From UBA9926 sp018645765 (GTDB taxonomy: Bacteria; Pseudomonadota; Gammaproteobacteria; Pseudomonadales; Azotimanducaceae), in NCBI GenBank assembly GCA_949372755.1, contig CASIBO010000001.1, positions 124,001 to 188,000 of the forward strand: 64,000 nucleotides of DNA. The letters run 5' to 3'. Under the pieces are notes generated by a model, which saw only the letters and a program-made list of their open reading frames with translations, did no database searches and had not been told where the DNA came from. This document shows, piece after piece, positions 52,007 through 61,122 of this stretch (the first letter of the stretch is position 1; the number at the start of each line of letters is the position of its first letter). A program made the position numbers and the translations under genes.

Positions 52007-52688
52007 CGCCCGTAAGCTCGCCCTCGATGGGGTTTGGCGCAACAACCCCGCCCTCGTCCAACTCTTGGGTTTGTGCCCGCTCCTCGCCGTCAGTCAGACG
52101 CTGGTGACGAGTTTAACGCTCGGACTGATTACGCTTGCCGTTTTAGTCGGGGCCAACACCCTGATAAGCCTCTTAAAGCGGACCCTCGTTGATACCGTAC
52201 GACTTCCGCTGCAAATTTTAGTGATTGCGACGATGGTCTCAGCAGCAGACCTGCTCATGCAGACTTACTTTTTTGAACTCTATCAGCGGATCGGGCTCTT
52301 TATTGCGTTGATTGTCACCAATTGCACGATTCTTGGACGGGCCGAACTCTTTGCCCGGCGGAATCCCATTATGGCCTCGATGGCGGATGGCTTCTGGATG
52401 GGACTGGGTTTTTTGTGGGCCATTACCCTGCTCGGTGGACTGCGGGAAGTGATCGGCCGGGGCACTTTATTTGACGGGATGGCGCAATTGCTGGGCCCTT
52501 CCGGCGATGCCTGGCGGATTGAGGTTCATGAAAGTCCCATTTTAATTATGATGCTAGCACCAGGGGCCTTTTTGGCGCTGGGGTGTTTGATTGCCCTGAA
52601 AAATTGTCTGGACGAATACTATGAATCGAGAAAAACGGATCGCCTTCTTGAGCACCCTGCGCCAAGAGAATCCAACCCCAACCACTGA
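51999..52688 (+). CDS. rnfE: Rnf complex subunit RnfE
   Basis: A six-helix membrane subunit paralogous to RnfA. The 229-aa product has NPALVQLLGLCPLLAVSQTL, IALIVTNCTILGRAELFA with the membrane Cys, and DGFWMGLGFLWAITLLGGLREVIG. Its last 22 codons overlap the start of nth by 68 bases in another frame. The extra C-terminal residues (DRLLEHPAPRESNPNH) exist because of that overlap. Confidence 0.95.
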   Translation: MSNARKLALDGVWRNNPALVQLLGLCPLLAVSQTLVTSLTLGLITLAVLVGANTLISLLKRTLVDTVRLPLQILVIATMVSAADLLMQTYFFELYQRIGLFIALIVTNCTILGRAELFARRNPIMASMADGFWMGLGFLWAITLLGGLREVIGRGTLFDGMAQLLGPSGDAWRIEVHESPILIMMLAPGAFLALGCLIALKNCLDEYYESRKTDRLLEHPAPRESNPNH

Positions 52689-53274
52689 ACTCGAATACGA
52701 CACCCCCTTTCAGCTTCTGATCGCCGTCATCTTATCGGCGCAATCAACGGACGTCGGCGTGAATAAAGCCACGCGCAAACTTTTTCCAGTGGCTGGCACA
52801 CCCAAGGCCATTGCGGCGTTAGAGGTTGACGGTTTGAAACCCTACATTAAGACCATCGGACTATTTAACAGCAAAGCCGACAATATCATCAAAACCTGCA
52901 ACCGACTGCTCACCGAGCACGCAGGGGCCGTGCCGACCACGCGCGAGGCCCTCGAAGACCTGCCTGGCGTCGGCCGCAAGACCGCCAACGTCGTCTTAAA
53001 CACCGCGTTTGGTGAGCCTACTATGGCGGTTGATACCCATATTTTTCGCGTCTCGAACCGAACGCGCTTTGCGCCCGGCAAAAATGTTCTGCAAGTGGAA
53101 AAGAAACTCCTCAAAGTGATTCCGGATGAATTCATTCGAGACGCCCACCACTGGTTCATTCTGCACGGTCGCTATACTTGCACCGCGCGCAGCCCGAAGT
53201 GCGCCGCGTGTACGGTGTTCGATCTGTGCGAATACCCGCGGCGAGAGAAGCAAGCCCAGCTTGCCAAAGAGTAG
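52621..53274 (+). CDS. nth: Endonuclease III
   Basis: Nth is a bifunctional glycosylase/AP lyase for oxidised pyrimidines. The 217-aa product has helix-hairpin-helix LEDLPGVGRKTANVVLN with the catalytic Lys, the catalytic Asp in MAVDTHIFRVSNR, and the [4Fe-4S] pattern C-X6-C-X2-C-X5-C (CTARSPKCAACTVFDLC). It is last in the rnf operon, the usual gammaproteobacterial arrangement. The 68-base overlap with rnfE is long. Confidence 0.97.
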   Translation: MNREKRIAFLSTLRQENPTPTTELEYDTPFQLLIAVILSAQSTDVGVNKATRKLFPVAGTPKAIAALEVDGLKPYIKTIGLFNSKADNIIKTCNRLLTEHAGAVPTTREALEDLPGVGRKTANVVLNTAFGEPTMAVDTHIFRVSNRTRFAPGKNVLQVEKKLLKVIPDEFIRDAHHWFILHGRYTCTARSPKCAACTVFDLCEYPRREKQAQLAKE

Positions 53275-53302
53275 CTCGCCTAGATTAACGAGCCTCTTTT
53301 TG
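53274..53302 (+). terminator. Candidate terminator of the rnf-nth operon
   Basis: GCTCG (53274-53278), a 10-base loop and CGAGC (53289-53293), then CTCTTTTTG. The stem is only 5 bp, so strength is doubtful. Overlapping hairpins (TTAGGC/GCCTAA) follow before the argG end, and could serve the other strand. Confidence 0.45.
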
Positions 53303-53355
53303 TTCACCGGCGCAAGCGATTAGGCGTGAACGGCCTAACCCCAGCAGGGGTCGCC

Positions 53356-54579
53356 TTACGGTTGTTTTGATTGTCGCAGACTGGCCATCTTTAACCGCAA
53401 GGCGTTGAGCTTGATAAAGCCCGCCGCATCTTTTTGATCATAGGCGCCGGCGTCGTCCTCAAAGGTGACAATGTTGCCGTCATACAGGCTGTCGTGTTCA
53501 GACCAACGACCCACCACCGTCACGTTGCCTTTATAAAGCTTAAGGCGAACCGTACCGTTAACATGACGTTGTGACTCGTCGATTAACGCCTGCAGCGCCA
53601 AACGTTCTGGACTCCACCAATACCCGTTATAGATGAGAGAGGCATAGCGCGGCATCAGCTCATCTTTCAAATGGCCCAATTCACGATCAAGCGTAATGGA
53701 CTCAATCGCCCGATGCGCTTTCAGCAAGATGGTGCCACCCGGCGTTTCATAGCAACCCCGAGCCTTCATACCAACATAACGGTTCTCAACGATATCAACT
53801 CGGCCGACGCCATTACGGCCACCGATTTGGTTCAAAAGCGCTAACAGTTGGGCCGGCGTTTGCGCCTGCCCATCCACCGCAATCGGATCGCCGTCCTGGT
53901 ACGTCAACTCGAGATAGGTTGGCGTATCGGGCGCTGCCTCTGGCGACACAGACCAAAGCCACATCGCTTCTTCCGGCTCCGCACTAGGATCTTCTAAGAT
54001 GCCGCCCTCGTAGGAGATATGAAGCAGATTGGCATCCATGGAGTACGGCGACTTTTCGCCGGATCGTTTTTGCTCTACCGGAATCTGATGCTTTTCGCAG
54101 AAATCCATCAGTGATTCGCGAGAATTCAGATCCCACTCGCGCCAAGGCGCAATCACCTGAATCGACGGATCTAATGCATAAGCCCCCAACTCAAATCGAA
54201 CTTGGTCGTTGCCCTTACCGGTTGCACCATGGGAAATCGCTTGGGAATTCGTTTCAGCGGCAACCTCCACCAAGCGTTTGGCAATGAGCGGGCGCGCGAT
54301 ACTCGTTCCCAACAAATACTCGCCCTCATATAGGGCGTTACACCGAAACATCGGAAACACAAAATCAGCAACAAATTCTTCGCGAACATCGTCTATGAAG
54401 ATTTCCTGAACACCCATACTCTCGGCTTTTTGTCTTGCGGGCTCGAGTTCCTCGCCTTGACCCAGATCCGCAGTATAGGTCACCACCTCGCAGTCATAGG
54501 TCTCTTGCAGCCAACGCAGAATGACCGATGTATCCAAGCCACCGGAGTAGGCCAGAACGACCTTGTTTAATTTCGGCAT
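53356..54579 (-). CDS. argG: Argininosuccinate synthase
   Basis: Joins citrulline and aspartate in arginine synthesis. The ATG at 54579 gives MPKLNKVVLAYSGGLDTSV, with the PP-loop YSGGLDTS at residues 11-18, and 407 aa; a longer frame to 54819 runs through the promoter. Other family segments: SHGATGKGNDQVRFE, IAPWREW, EKSPYSMDANLLHISYEGG and RYVGMKARGCYETPGG. It is divergent from pyrC with 87 bases between them. Confidence 0.97.
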   Translation of the reverse strand: MPKLNKVVLAYSGGLDTSVILRWLQETYDCEVVTYTADLGQGEELEPARQKAESMGVQEIFIDDVREEFVADFVFPMFRCNALYEGEYLLGTSIARPLIAKRLVEVAAETNSQAISHGATGKGNDQVRFELGAYALDPSIQVIAPWREWDLNSRESLMDFCEKHQIPVEQKRSGEKSPYSMDANLLHISYEGGILEDPSAEPEEAMWLWSVSPEAAPDTPTYLELTYQDGDPIAVDGQAQTPAQLLALLNQIGGRNGVGRVDIVENRYVGMKARGCYETPGGTILLKAHRAIESITLDRELGHLKDELMPRYASLIYNGYWWSPERLALQALIDESQRHVNGTVRLKLYKGNVTVVGRWSEHDSLYDGNIVTFEDDAGAYDQKDAAGFIKLNALRLKMASLRQSKQP

Positions 54580-54651
54580 CTCAATGCACCCATAAAAAAA
54601 GGAGTGTATGGTAATCGTTTGCTGCATCAGAGACCAGTTTTGAGCGAAGGG

Positions 54652-54660
54652 TGATACAAT
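54652..54660 (+). promoter_or_regulatory. Extended -10 promoter of pyrC
   Basis: TGATACAAT contains TG-n-TACAAT, an extended -10 element. It ends at 54660; the pyrC ATG starts at 54667, so the transcript would begin at or next to the start codon. No ribosome-binding site is visible in the 6 bases between (TCTTTT). No good -35 was found, which extended -10 promoters tolerate. Confidence 0.55.
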
Positions 54661-54666
54661 TCTTTT

Positions 54667-55719
54667 ATGCAAACACTGACCCTTACCCGACCCGATGACT
54701 GGCACATCCATCTCCGCGATGGTGATTATCTGCCCAGCACCGTGGCTGACGTGGCTGAACGATTCGGCCGCGCCATTGTCATGCCAAACCTTGCGCCACC
54801 GGTCACAACTGTGCCGCAAGCTTTAGCCTACCGCGATCAAATTCTGTTAAACCGCCCTCCCGGGTCCGACTTCCAGCCCTTGATGACGTTGTATCTAACG
54901 GACCAAACCCGCCCAAGCGACATCATTGCGGCCGCGCAGTCACCCCACGTGTATGGGTGCAAACTGTATCCGGCCGGTGCAACCACCAATTCAGATGCCG
55001 GCGTCGGCGCAATCAGAGCCTTGTACCCGATTTTTGAAACGATGCAGCAGCACCAACTCCCGCTGCTCATTCATGGAGAAGTCACTGATCCCCAGATCGA
55101 TATTTTCGATCGAGAACAAGTTTTTATCGACCAGTACCTCATCCCGATCATTGCGACCTTTCCCGACCTTAAAATCGTTTTTGAGCATATTACGACGGAA
55201 GACGCAGCCCGCTTTGTTGCCGAACAAAGCGCAAACATTGCCGCAACGATCACAGCGCACCACCTTTTGTACCATCGAACCGATATGTTCAGTGGTGGCA
55301 TGAAGCCGATTTTGTTTTGCCTGCCCGTACTGAAACGAGACACCCATCAGGCCGCCTTGATTCGGGCAGCAACCTCTGGCGACCCATCGTTCTTTTTAGG
55401 CACCGATTCAGCGCCCCATCCTCGCACGCGCAAAGAAGATGCCTGCGGTTGCGCAGCGGGTTGTTATACCGCTCACGCCGCCATTGAGCTCTATGCCGAG
55501 GCTTTTGAGCAAGCTGGCAAGCTGGATTATCTGGAAGGCTTTGCGAGCCACTTTGGCGCCGACTTTTACGGCCTCCCGCGACATTTAGACACGATTACCC
55601 TCGAAGCGAGGCCCTGGATACCGCCTAAAGCGATCCCCTTCGGGATGGATGAGTTAATGCCGCTCCGCGGCGGTGAAACCATCAAGTGGCGCCTAGTGCA
55701 CCCGGAAGCCGGCTCATGA
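54667..55719 (+). CDS. pyrC: Dihydroorotase (class II, PyrC)
   Basis: Cyclises carbamoyl aspartate in pyrimidine synthesis. The 350-aa product has RPDDWHIHLRDGD (zinc ligands H13 and H15), the carbamylated Lys99 in YGCKLYPAG, LIHGEVTD, FEHITTEDA and GTDSAPHPRTRKE. Length and motifs match E. coli PyrC. The mRNA is likely leaderless. It overlaps rnt by 4 bases (ATGA). Confidence 0.96.
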   Translation: MQTLTLTRPDDWHIHLRDGDYLPSTVADVAERFGRAIVMPNLAPPVTTVPQALAYRDQILLNRPPGSDFQPLMTLYLTDQTRPSDIIAAAQSPHVYGCKLYPAGATTNSDAGVGAIRALYPIFETMQQHQLPLLIHGEVTDPQIDIFDREQVFIDQYLIPIIATFPDLKIVFEHITTEDAARFVAEQSANIAATITAHHLLYHRTDMFSGGMKPILFCLPVLKRDTHQAALIRAATSGDPSFFLGTDSAPHPRTRKEDACGCAAGCYTAHAAIELYAEAFEQAGKLDYLEGFASHFGADFYGLPRHLDTITLEARPWIPPKAIPFGMDELMPLRGGETIKWRLVHPEAGS

Positions 55720-56372
55720 ACGATGCAAAGCTACCAATCGCCTACCGCTTTCGGGGCTTTTTACCCGTTGTGATTGACGTTGAAACGGGTGGTTTCAATT
55801 CCAAAACCGATGCCTTGCTTGAAATCGCAGCGGTCCTGATCGGCATGGATGATAAGGGAAGACTCCACGCGGCAGAGCAGTTTTTTTTCAACGTGGAGCC
55901 CTTCGAAGGCGCCAACCTAGAGCCCGCGGCGCTAGAGTTTACTGGGATTAACCCTTCGAGCGCGTTACGGGGTGCGGTACCGGAAAAGGATGCTATGGCC
56001 GCCATTTTTAGTGCCGTTCGAGCCGAGGTAAAGCGCACCGGCTGTCAGCGCGCAATTGTGGTCGCCCACAATGCTTCCTTCGATCAAGGTTTTCTCAATC
56101 AAGCAGCTGCGCGTTGCAACCTTAAACGCAACCCGTTTCACCCCTTTTCAAGCTTCGATACGGCCACCCTCGCCGGCCTGGTTTACGGCCAAACAGTGCT
56201 CGCGCGGGCCTGCGCTGCTGCGGGGATTGCTTTTAACAATAAAGAAGCGCACTCAGCAATCTATGATTGCGAACGCACGGCTGAGGTTTTTTGCGACATC
56301 GTTAATCGCTGGCCTGCGCCCTATGACGTGGCCGCAAGCAACGAAAGCCCAGCGACCTTCGAGGCAGATTAA
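55716..56372 (+). CDS. rnt: Ribonuclease T
   Basis: A DEDD exonuclease that trims tRNA and other RNA 3' ends. The ATG at 55716 coupled to the pyrC stop gives 218 aa (MNDAKLPIAYRFRGFLPV). Exo motifs are VVIDVETGGF, VVAHNASFDQGF and AHSAIYDCERTAEVF. An alternative in-frame start at 55686 lies inside pyrC. It converges on grxD with a 4-base overlap. Confidence 0.95.
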   Translation: MNDAKLPIAYRFRGFLPVVIDVETGGFNSKTDALLEIAAVLIGMDDKGRLHAAEQFFFNVEPFEGANLEPAALEFTGINPSSALRGAVPEKDAMAAIFSAVRAEVKRTGCQRAIVVAHNASFDQGFLNQAAARCNLKRNPFHPFSSFDTATLAGLVYGQTVLARACAAAGIAFNNKEAHSAIYDCERTAEVFCDIVNRWPAPYDVAASNESPATFEAD

Positions 56373-56698
56373 TCCGTCTCAGGCAGTGGCACTTCGTCGA
56401 GCAGTGTTTGTAACTCACCGCTTTGGTACATCTCGGTAATAATGTCACAGCCCCCAACCAGTTCACCTTGCACAAACAACTGGGGGAAAGTTGGCCAATC
56501 CGAAAACTTCGGTAAGTTAGATCGGATTTCAGGGTTCGACAAAATATCGATATAAGCAAACGGCTTGCCACACGCCATGAGCATCTGTGAGGATTGCGAC
56601 GAGAATCCACACTGCGGCTGTTCGGGCGACCCTTTCATATAGATGAGAATTGGATTGTTCTCAACCTGCTCTTGGATGCTTTGTAAAATATCACTCAT
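56369..56698 (-). CDS. grxD: Monothiol glutaredoxin, CGFS type
   Basis: CGFS glutaredoxins bind and transfer [2Fe-2S] clusters. The 109-aa product has CGFS at residues 30-33, LIYMKGSPEQPQCGFSSQ split across the active site, and the glutathione-binding FSDWPTFPQLFVQGELVGGCDII. It is monocistronic as far as visible, convergent with rnt. Confidence 0.97.
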   Translation of the reverse strand: MSDILQSIQEQVENNPILIYMKGSPEQPQCGFSSQSSQMLMACGKPFAYIDILSNPEIRSNLPKFSDWPTFPQLFVQGELVGGCDIITEMYQSGELQTLLDEVPLPETD

Positions 56699-56783
56699 GC
56701 CCGCTCTGCCCGTCGATGAAAAACCGCATTTTAGCCTTTTTTGACCAAAGTTAAATGACCTGATTCAAATTTTAAGTTGTGCC

Positions 56784-58319
56784 TTAATCCTTATCACCCC
56801 AACCTCCACCGCCGGGGGTTTCGATTCGAAGAACCTGATTCGGTAAGACCGAGAGTTGAACTTTATCCGGCAGGCTCTGCCCATCCAGATAATTCATCCC
56901 GGATAATCCTGGGTCACCGCCAGCCAGCCCCCAGGGCGCCGATACTCGGCGCTCGGTAATGAGGGTGACTTCTGTTTCTGCCAAGAACCGATAACTTCGC
57001 ACTAGACCACAGCCACCGGCTTGTTTGCCGGCGCCGCCCGACCCGGCCCTCACGGAATACTCAAGTACTTCGATTGGATAATTCGATTCCAGCACTTCAA
57101 TCGGCGTGTTGAGCGTATTGGTCATATGGCTTTGAACCGCATCAATGCCCGCTTGGTTCGAGCTGGCGCCCGTGCCACCGCCGAGCGTTTCGTAATAATC
57201 CCAATGCCCAACCTGCCCCATCGCAACATTGTTCATAGTGCCTTGGCTGGCTGCGGGGATCTCGTTGGGTAAGGCCGCGGCTAGGGCACCCAACATACAA
57301 TCGACAATGCGCATGGACGTTTCAACATTACCCGCGGCGGTCGCCGCGGGCCGTTGAGCATGCACCAAGCAGCCAGGCGTCGCCTGAAGGGTCACAACAT
57401 CAAATGCGCCCGCACAGGCCGGGGTTTCCGCGGGTAACAAGCACCGAATAACATAAAAAACCCCAGCAGCCGTCACCGAAAGTGGGCAATTGATATTGCC
57501 TGGGACTGCCGCACTGGTTCCCGTGAAATCAACCTGCACTGCGGCATCGACCACCGTGATCGCAACCTTAATAGCGCAGTTGGCTGCCGCATGACCGTCA
57601 CTGTCCATGACATCTGTAAAGCTGTAACGGCCATCCGGAATTCGGCGCACACCCGCCTCAGCCACCGCCCGTCCGTAGCCATTGAGCTGCTCAATTGCAT
57701 GGACAAGTCGCTCGGCAGACAAAGCGGTGATCATCTGCTCGAGTCGATCGATACCGACACGGTTGGCGCTCGATTGGGCAGCCAGGTCAGCGGCAGTCCC
57801 GGCGCCCAGGGCAGTTTGCAATGACGCGCGTAATGCGGTGTTAACCTCGCCCCCTTCAAACAACAAGGTCGGCGGAATCACCAAACCTTCTTCATCCAGA
57901 TGCTTTGACAGAGGCATTGAGCCCGGAGTAGCCGCACCAATTTGGGCATGATGGGCTCGATTGGCCACGAACCCCAGCAAGCGTGATCCCGAAAAAAAAG
58001 GCCGGACCAGGGTGACATCCGGCAAATGCGTGCCGCCTAAGAAGGGGTCATTCCAAATCAGCTCATCACCGGCTTGCCACTGCCGCAGCCCAACGACTTG
58101 CTGCATCGCAAAGGCCATGCTCCCCAAATGCACGGGCACATGCGCGGCTTGCGCAAACATCCGTCCATCCGCGTCAAATAACGCGCAGGAATAATCCAGT
58201 CGGTCTTTAATATTGGGCGAAAAGGCCGCAGACCGAAGAATCAACCCCATCTCATCACAAACCGCTGCACAGCGCGCAACAAAGACAGCCAGTTCAATCG
58301 GGTTTAGAGATTCACTCAT
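56784..58319 (-). CDS. HyuB-like hydantoinase B/5-oxoprolinase subunit, without HyuA
   Basis: The 511-aa product belongs to the hydantoinase B/oxoprolinase family: MSESLNPIELAVFVARCAAVCDEMGLILRSAAFSPNIKDRLD (segments thereof), FAQAAHVPVHLGSM, WNDPFLGGTHLPD and a glycine-rich end TPGGGGWGDKD. These proteins usually work with an ATP-binding HyuA partner in ATP-dependent hydantoin or 5-oxoproline hydrolysis. No HyuA gene is next to it in the window. Substrate cannot be assigned. It is divergent from argD. Confidence 0.85.
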   Translation of the reverse strand: MSESLNPIELAVFVARCAAVCDEMGLILRSAAFSPNIKDRLDYSCALFDADGRMFAQAAHVPVHLGSMAFAMQQVVGLRQWQAGDELIWNDPFLGGTHLPDVTLVRPFFSGSRLLGFVANRAHHAQIGAATPGSMPLSKHLDEEGLVIPPTLLFEGGEVNTALRASLQTALGAGTAADLAAQSSANRVGIDRLEQMITALSAERLVHAIEQLNGYGRAVAEAGVRRIPDGRYSFTDVMDSDGHAAANCAIKVAITVVDAAVQVDFTGTSAAVPGNINCPLSVTAAGVFYVIRCLLPAETPACAGAFDVVTLQATPGCLVHAQRPAATAAGNVETSMRIVDCMLGALAAALPNEIPAASQGTMNNVAMGQVGHWDYYETLGGGTGASSNQAGIDAVQSHMTNTLNTPIEVLESNYPIEVLEYSVRAGSGGAGKQAGGCGLVRSYRFLAETEVTLITERRVSAPWGLAGGDPGLSGMNYLDGQSLPDKVQLSVLPNQVLRIETPGGGGWGDKD

Positions 58320-58417
58320 AGCGCGGCTTTAGTGGTTAACGAAACTGGTTTATGATCCAAGGCTTTCGGCCCGCTGCTTAATGGCAGCATTGACTCGACC
58401 CAAATAAGGACTGTCTC

Positions 58418-59584
58418 ATGAACCCAGCTGTTATGCCAACCTATGGCCGTACCGATGTTCAGTTTGTTCGGGGCGAGGGTGCCTGGCTAATCGATCACCA
58501 TGGCGAGCGCTATCTTGATGCCCTGTCGGGTCTTGGTGTTGTCGCGCTCGGTCATGCCAATGAGGCCGTCGCCCACGCGCTCACGCAGCAAAGCCAGAAT
58601 CTGCTGCATACCTCCAACCTCTATCGAATCCCTGGGCAAGAGCGCCTAGCCGAACGCCTTGCGGTCATTTCCGGCATGGACAATATGTTTTTCGGTAACT
58701 CTGGCGCCGAAGCCTGCGAGTGCGCTATCAAAATTGCGCGCCTGTATGGTCATAACAAGGGCTTCTCCGACCCCACCATCATCGTCGCCGAATCTGCCTT
58801 TCATGGTCGAACCATGGCGACGCTTACGGCAACCGGCAACCGAAAAGTACAAGCGGGATTCGAGCCCTTGGTCTCGGGTTTTTTAAGAGTGCCCTTTAAT
58901 GATGTTCCGGCCATCGAAAAAATCGCGGAGACCGCCAATCAAGTCACCGCCATTTTTGTAGAGCCCATCCAAGGCGAAGGCGGTATTCAAGTGCCGGACC
59001 CGACCTATCTGCCAAAACTGAGAGCCCTCTGTGATGCCAATGACTGGCTTTTGATCGTGGACGAAGTGCAGTCGGGCAATGCCCGAACTGGCGCCTATTT
59101 TTGTTATCAACACAGCGGTATCTTGCCGGATCTTGTGACCACAGCAAAAGGCCTGGGTAATGGCGTGCCGATTGGCGTGTGCTTGGCCCGAGGCGCAGCC
59201 GCTGAGGTATTTAAGCCCGGTAATCATGGCTCAACCTTTGGCGGCAATCCGCTTTCCTGTGCCGCAGCAAACGCCGTTTTAGACGAATTTGAGCGCTTAA
59301 ATCTCATCCAGCAAGCCGCTGAGATGGGGGACTACATTCAAGCGCAATTTAGAAGCCACTTGGCTGGCGATAATCGCGTGCGCGACATTCGCGGCATGGG
59401 TCTGATGATCGGAGTGGAACTCGCAAAGCCCTGTACAGAACTGATTCAGCAAGCTTTTGAGCGCAAGCTTTTACTCAATGTGACGGCAGATTCCGTGATC
59501 CGATTGCTGCCACCTTTGATTATTAATCAGTCTGAAGCCGATCTAATCGTCAGCACCGTCTGCGATTTGATCAAACAGATTTAA
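58418..59584 (+). CDS. argD: Acetylornithine aminotransferase
   Basis: PLP enzyme of arginine synthesis, in many bacteria also succinyldiaminopimelate aminotransferase. The 388-aa product has FGNSGAEACECAIKIARLYG, VAESAFHGRTMATL, the PLP Asp in LLIVDEVQSGNARTG, Lys in TTAKGLGNGVPIG and HGSTFGGNPLSCAAA. Its neighbours are not other arg genes, argG being 4 kb away. The stop overlaps the glpK end by 14 bases (convergent). Confidence 0.92.
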   Translation: MNPAVMPTYGRTDVQFVRGEGAWLIDHHGERYLDALSGLGVVALGHANEAVAHALTQQSQNLLHTSNLYRIPGQERLAERLAVISGMDNMFFGNSGAEACECAIKIARLYGHNKGFSDPTIIVAESAFHGRTMATLTATGNRKVQAGFEPLVSGFLRVPFNDVPAIEKIAETANQVTAIFVEPIQGEGGIQVPDPTYLPKLRALCDANDWLLIVDEVQSGNARTGAYFCYQHSGILPDLVTTAKGLGNGVPIGVCLARGAAAEVFKPGNHGSTFGGNPLSCAAANAVLDEFERLNLIQQAAEMGDYIQAQFRSHLAGDNRVRDIRGMGLMIGVELAKPCTELIQQAFERKLLLNVTADSVIRLLPPLIINQSEADLIVSTVCDLIKQI

Positions 59585-61052
59585 CTCTAGCCACAGCATC
59601 CACCCAGCCTGCATAGCGCTGCGCCGCCGCTTCGGCGGGCAGTTCTCGCTTGAAACAGCGCGCCAGCTGCCAACCCTCGGCCAACCCATCCAAAGAGGGA
59701 TAAACCCCTACGGCAAGACCCGCAAGGTAGGCAGCGCCCAGTGCGGTGGTTTCGGTAACGGCCGGTCGATGGACCTCGATGCCCAACTGATCGGCTAAAT
59801 TTTGAGCCATCCAATCATTTTCAATCATGCCACCATCCACGCGCACTACTGTGGGCGCGACACCATCACTGGCCATCGCATTCAACAGATCCTGTGATTG
59901 ATAACTCACCGACTGCAAGGTCGCGGTCACAATATCGGCCACACCGGCATCCCGCGTGAGCCCAAAAATACCGCCCCGGGCCTCGGCATCCCAATGTGGC
60001 GCGCCGAGCCCAGTAAACGCTGGCACCACATAGACGCCATGACTATCCGGATTCGACGCAGCAATCCCCTCGGTCTCACTGGCATGATCAATCACTTTTA
60101 ACGCATCTCGAAGCCACTGCACCGATGCCCCGGCAATAAAGATGGACCCTTCAAGCCCATAGCAAACCACGCCATTTAACCGATAGGCAACGGTCGTCAG
60201 CAGTTGATGCTCAGAGCGAACCGGCTCTGACCCTGTGTTGAGGATCATAAAGCAGCCCGTGCCATAGGTGCTTTTCATCATGCCGATGTTGAAACAACAC
60301 TGTCCCACTAGCGCGGCTTGCTGATCCCCAGCCATTCCGGCAATCGGAATCTCGGCCGCGATTTCAGGAATGTTCGTCACCCCAAAGTGGGCACTGCAAT
60401 CGAGCACTTCAGGCAGCATGCTGCGCGGAATATTCAACAGGGCCAGTATGTCGTCGTCCCAATCCTGCGTCAGAATATTGAACAAGAGGGTTCGGGCGGC
60501 ATTCGTTGCATCCGTGCGATGCACCTGCCCCGCGGTTAATCGCCAAAGCAAAAACGAATCAATGGTCCCAAAACACAGCTCACCCGCTTCTGCGCGCGCC
60601 TGGCCATCGGTAACATGGTCTAAGATCCAGCGTACCTTGGTTGCGGAAAAATAAGGATCCAGTAATAAACCGGTTTTCTCGCGGACCTCAGGTTCATGAC
60701 CCGCCGCCTTGAGGGATTGGCACAACGCATGAGTGCGGCGGTCCTGCCAAACAATCGCAGGATACACCGGCACGCCGGTTACCCGGTCCCAAACAACCGT
60801 TGTCTCGCGTTGATTGGTGATTCCAATGGCGCCAATCTGATCGGCGCGCAAATCCGCGTTGCCGAGCGCGCGATCAACCACCTGGAGCACCGACTGCCAG
60901 ATTTCCTCGGGATCGTGCTCAACCCAGCCATCTTCCGGAAAATATTGTGAGAATTCCTCCTGGCCGACCCCAACAATCTGACTGTCCTCATCAAATACCA
61001 TGGCACGAGAACTGGTGGTGCCTTGGTCAATGGCAAGAATATAGTGCGGCAT
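59571..61052 (-). CDS. glpK: Glycerol kinase
   Basis: Phosphorylates glycerol to glycerol 3-phosphate. The 493-aa protein has the N-terminal IDQGTTSSRAMVFD, TNQRETTVVWDR, AGMAGDQQAALVGQCCF and GLEGSIFIAGASVQWLRD, with length typical of the family. No facilitator or glycerol phosphate dehydrogenase genes are adjacent. It is divergent from the GH20 gene by 70 bases. The convergent overlap with argD is 14 bases. Confidence 0.96.
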   Translation of the reverse strand: MPHYILAIDQGTTSSRAMVFDEDSQIVGVGQEEFSQYFPEDGWVEHDPEEIWQSVLQVVDRALGNADLRADQIGAIGITNQRETTVVWDRVTGVPVYPAIVWQDRRTHALCQSLKAAGHEPEVREKTGLLLDPYFSATKVRWILDHVTDGQARAEAGELCFGTIDSFLLWRLTAGQVHRTDATNAARTLLFNILTQDWDDDILALLNIPRSMLPEVLDCSAHFGVTNIPEIAAEIPIAGMAGDQQAALVGQCCFNIGMMKSTYGTGCFMILNTGSEPVRSEHQLLTTVAYRLNGVVCYGLEGSIFIAGASVQWLRDALKVIDHASETEGIAASNPDSHGVYVVPAFTGLGAPHWDAEARGGIFGLTRDAGVADIVTATLQSVSYQSQDLLNAMASDGVAPTVVRVDGGMIENDWMAQNLADQLGIEVHRPAVTETTALGAAYLAGLAVGVYPSLDGLAEGWQLARCFKRELPAEAAAQRYAGWVDAVARVKSV

Positions 61053-61122
61053 GGGTAACCCCCTGACTGGTGTGGGACCGAAGATTATGTATTAATCACT
61101 TTAAATTACAACGATCAAGCCC

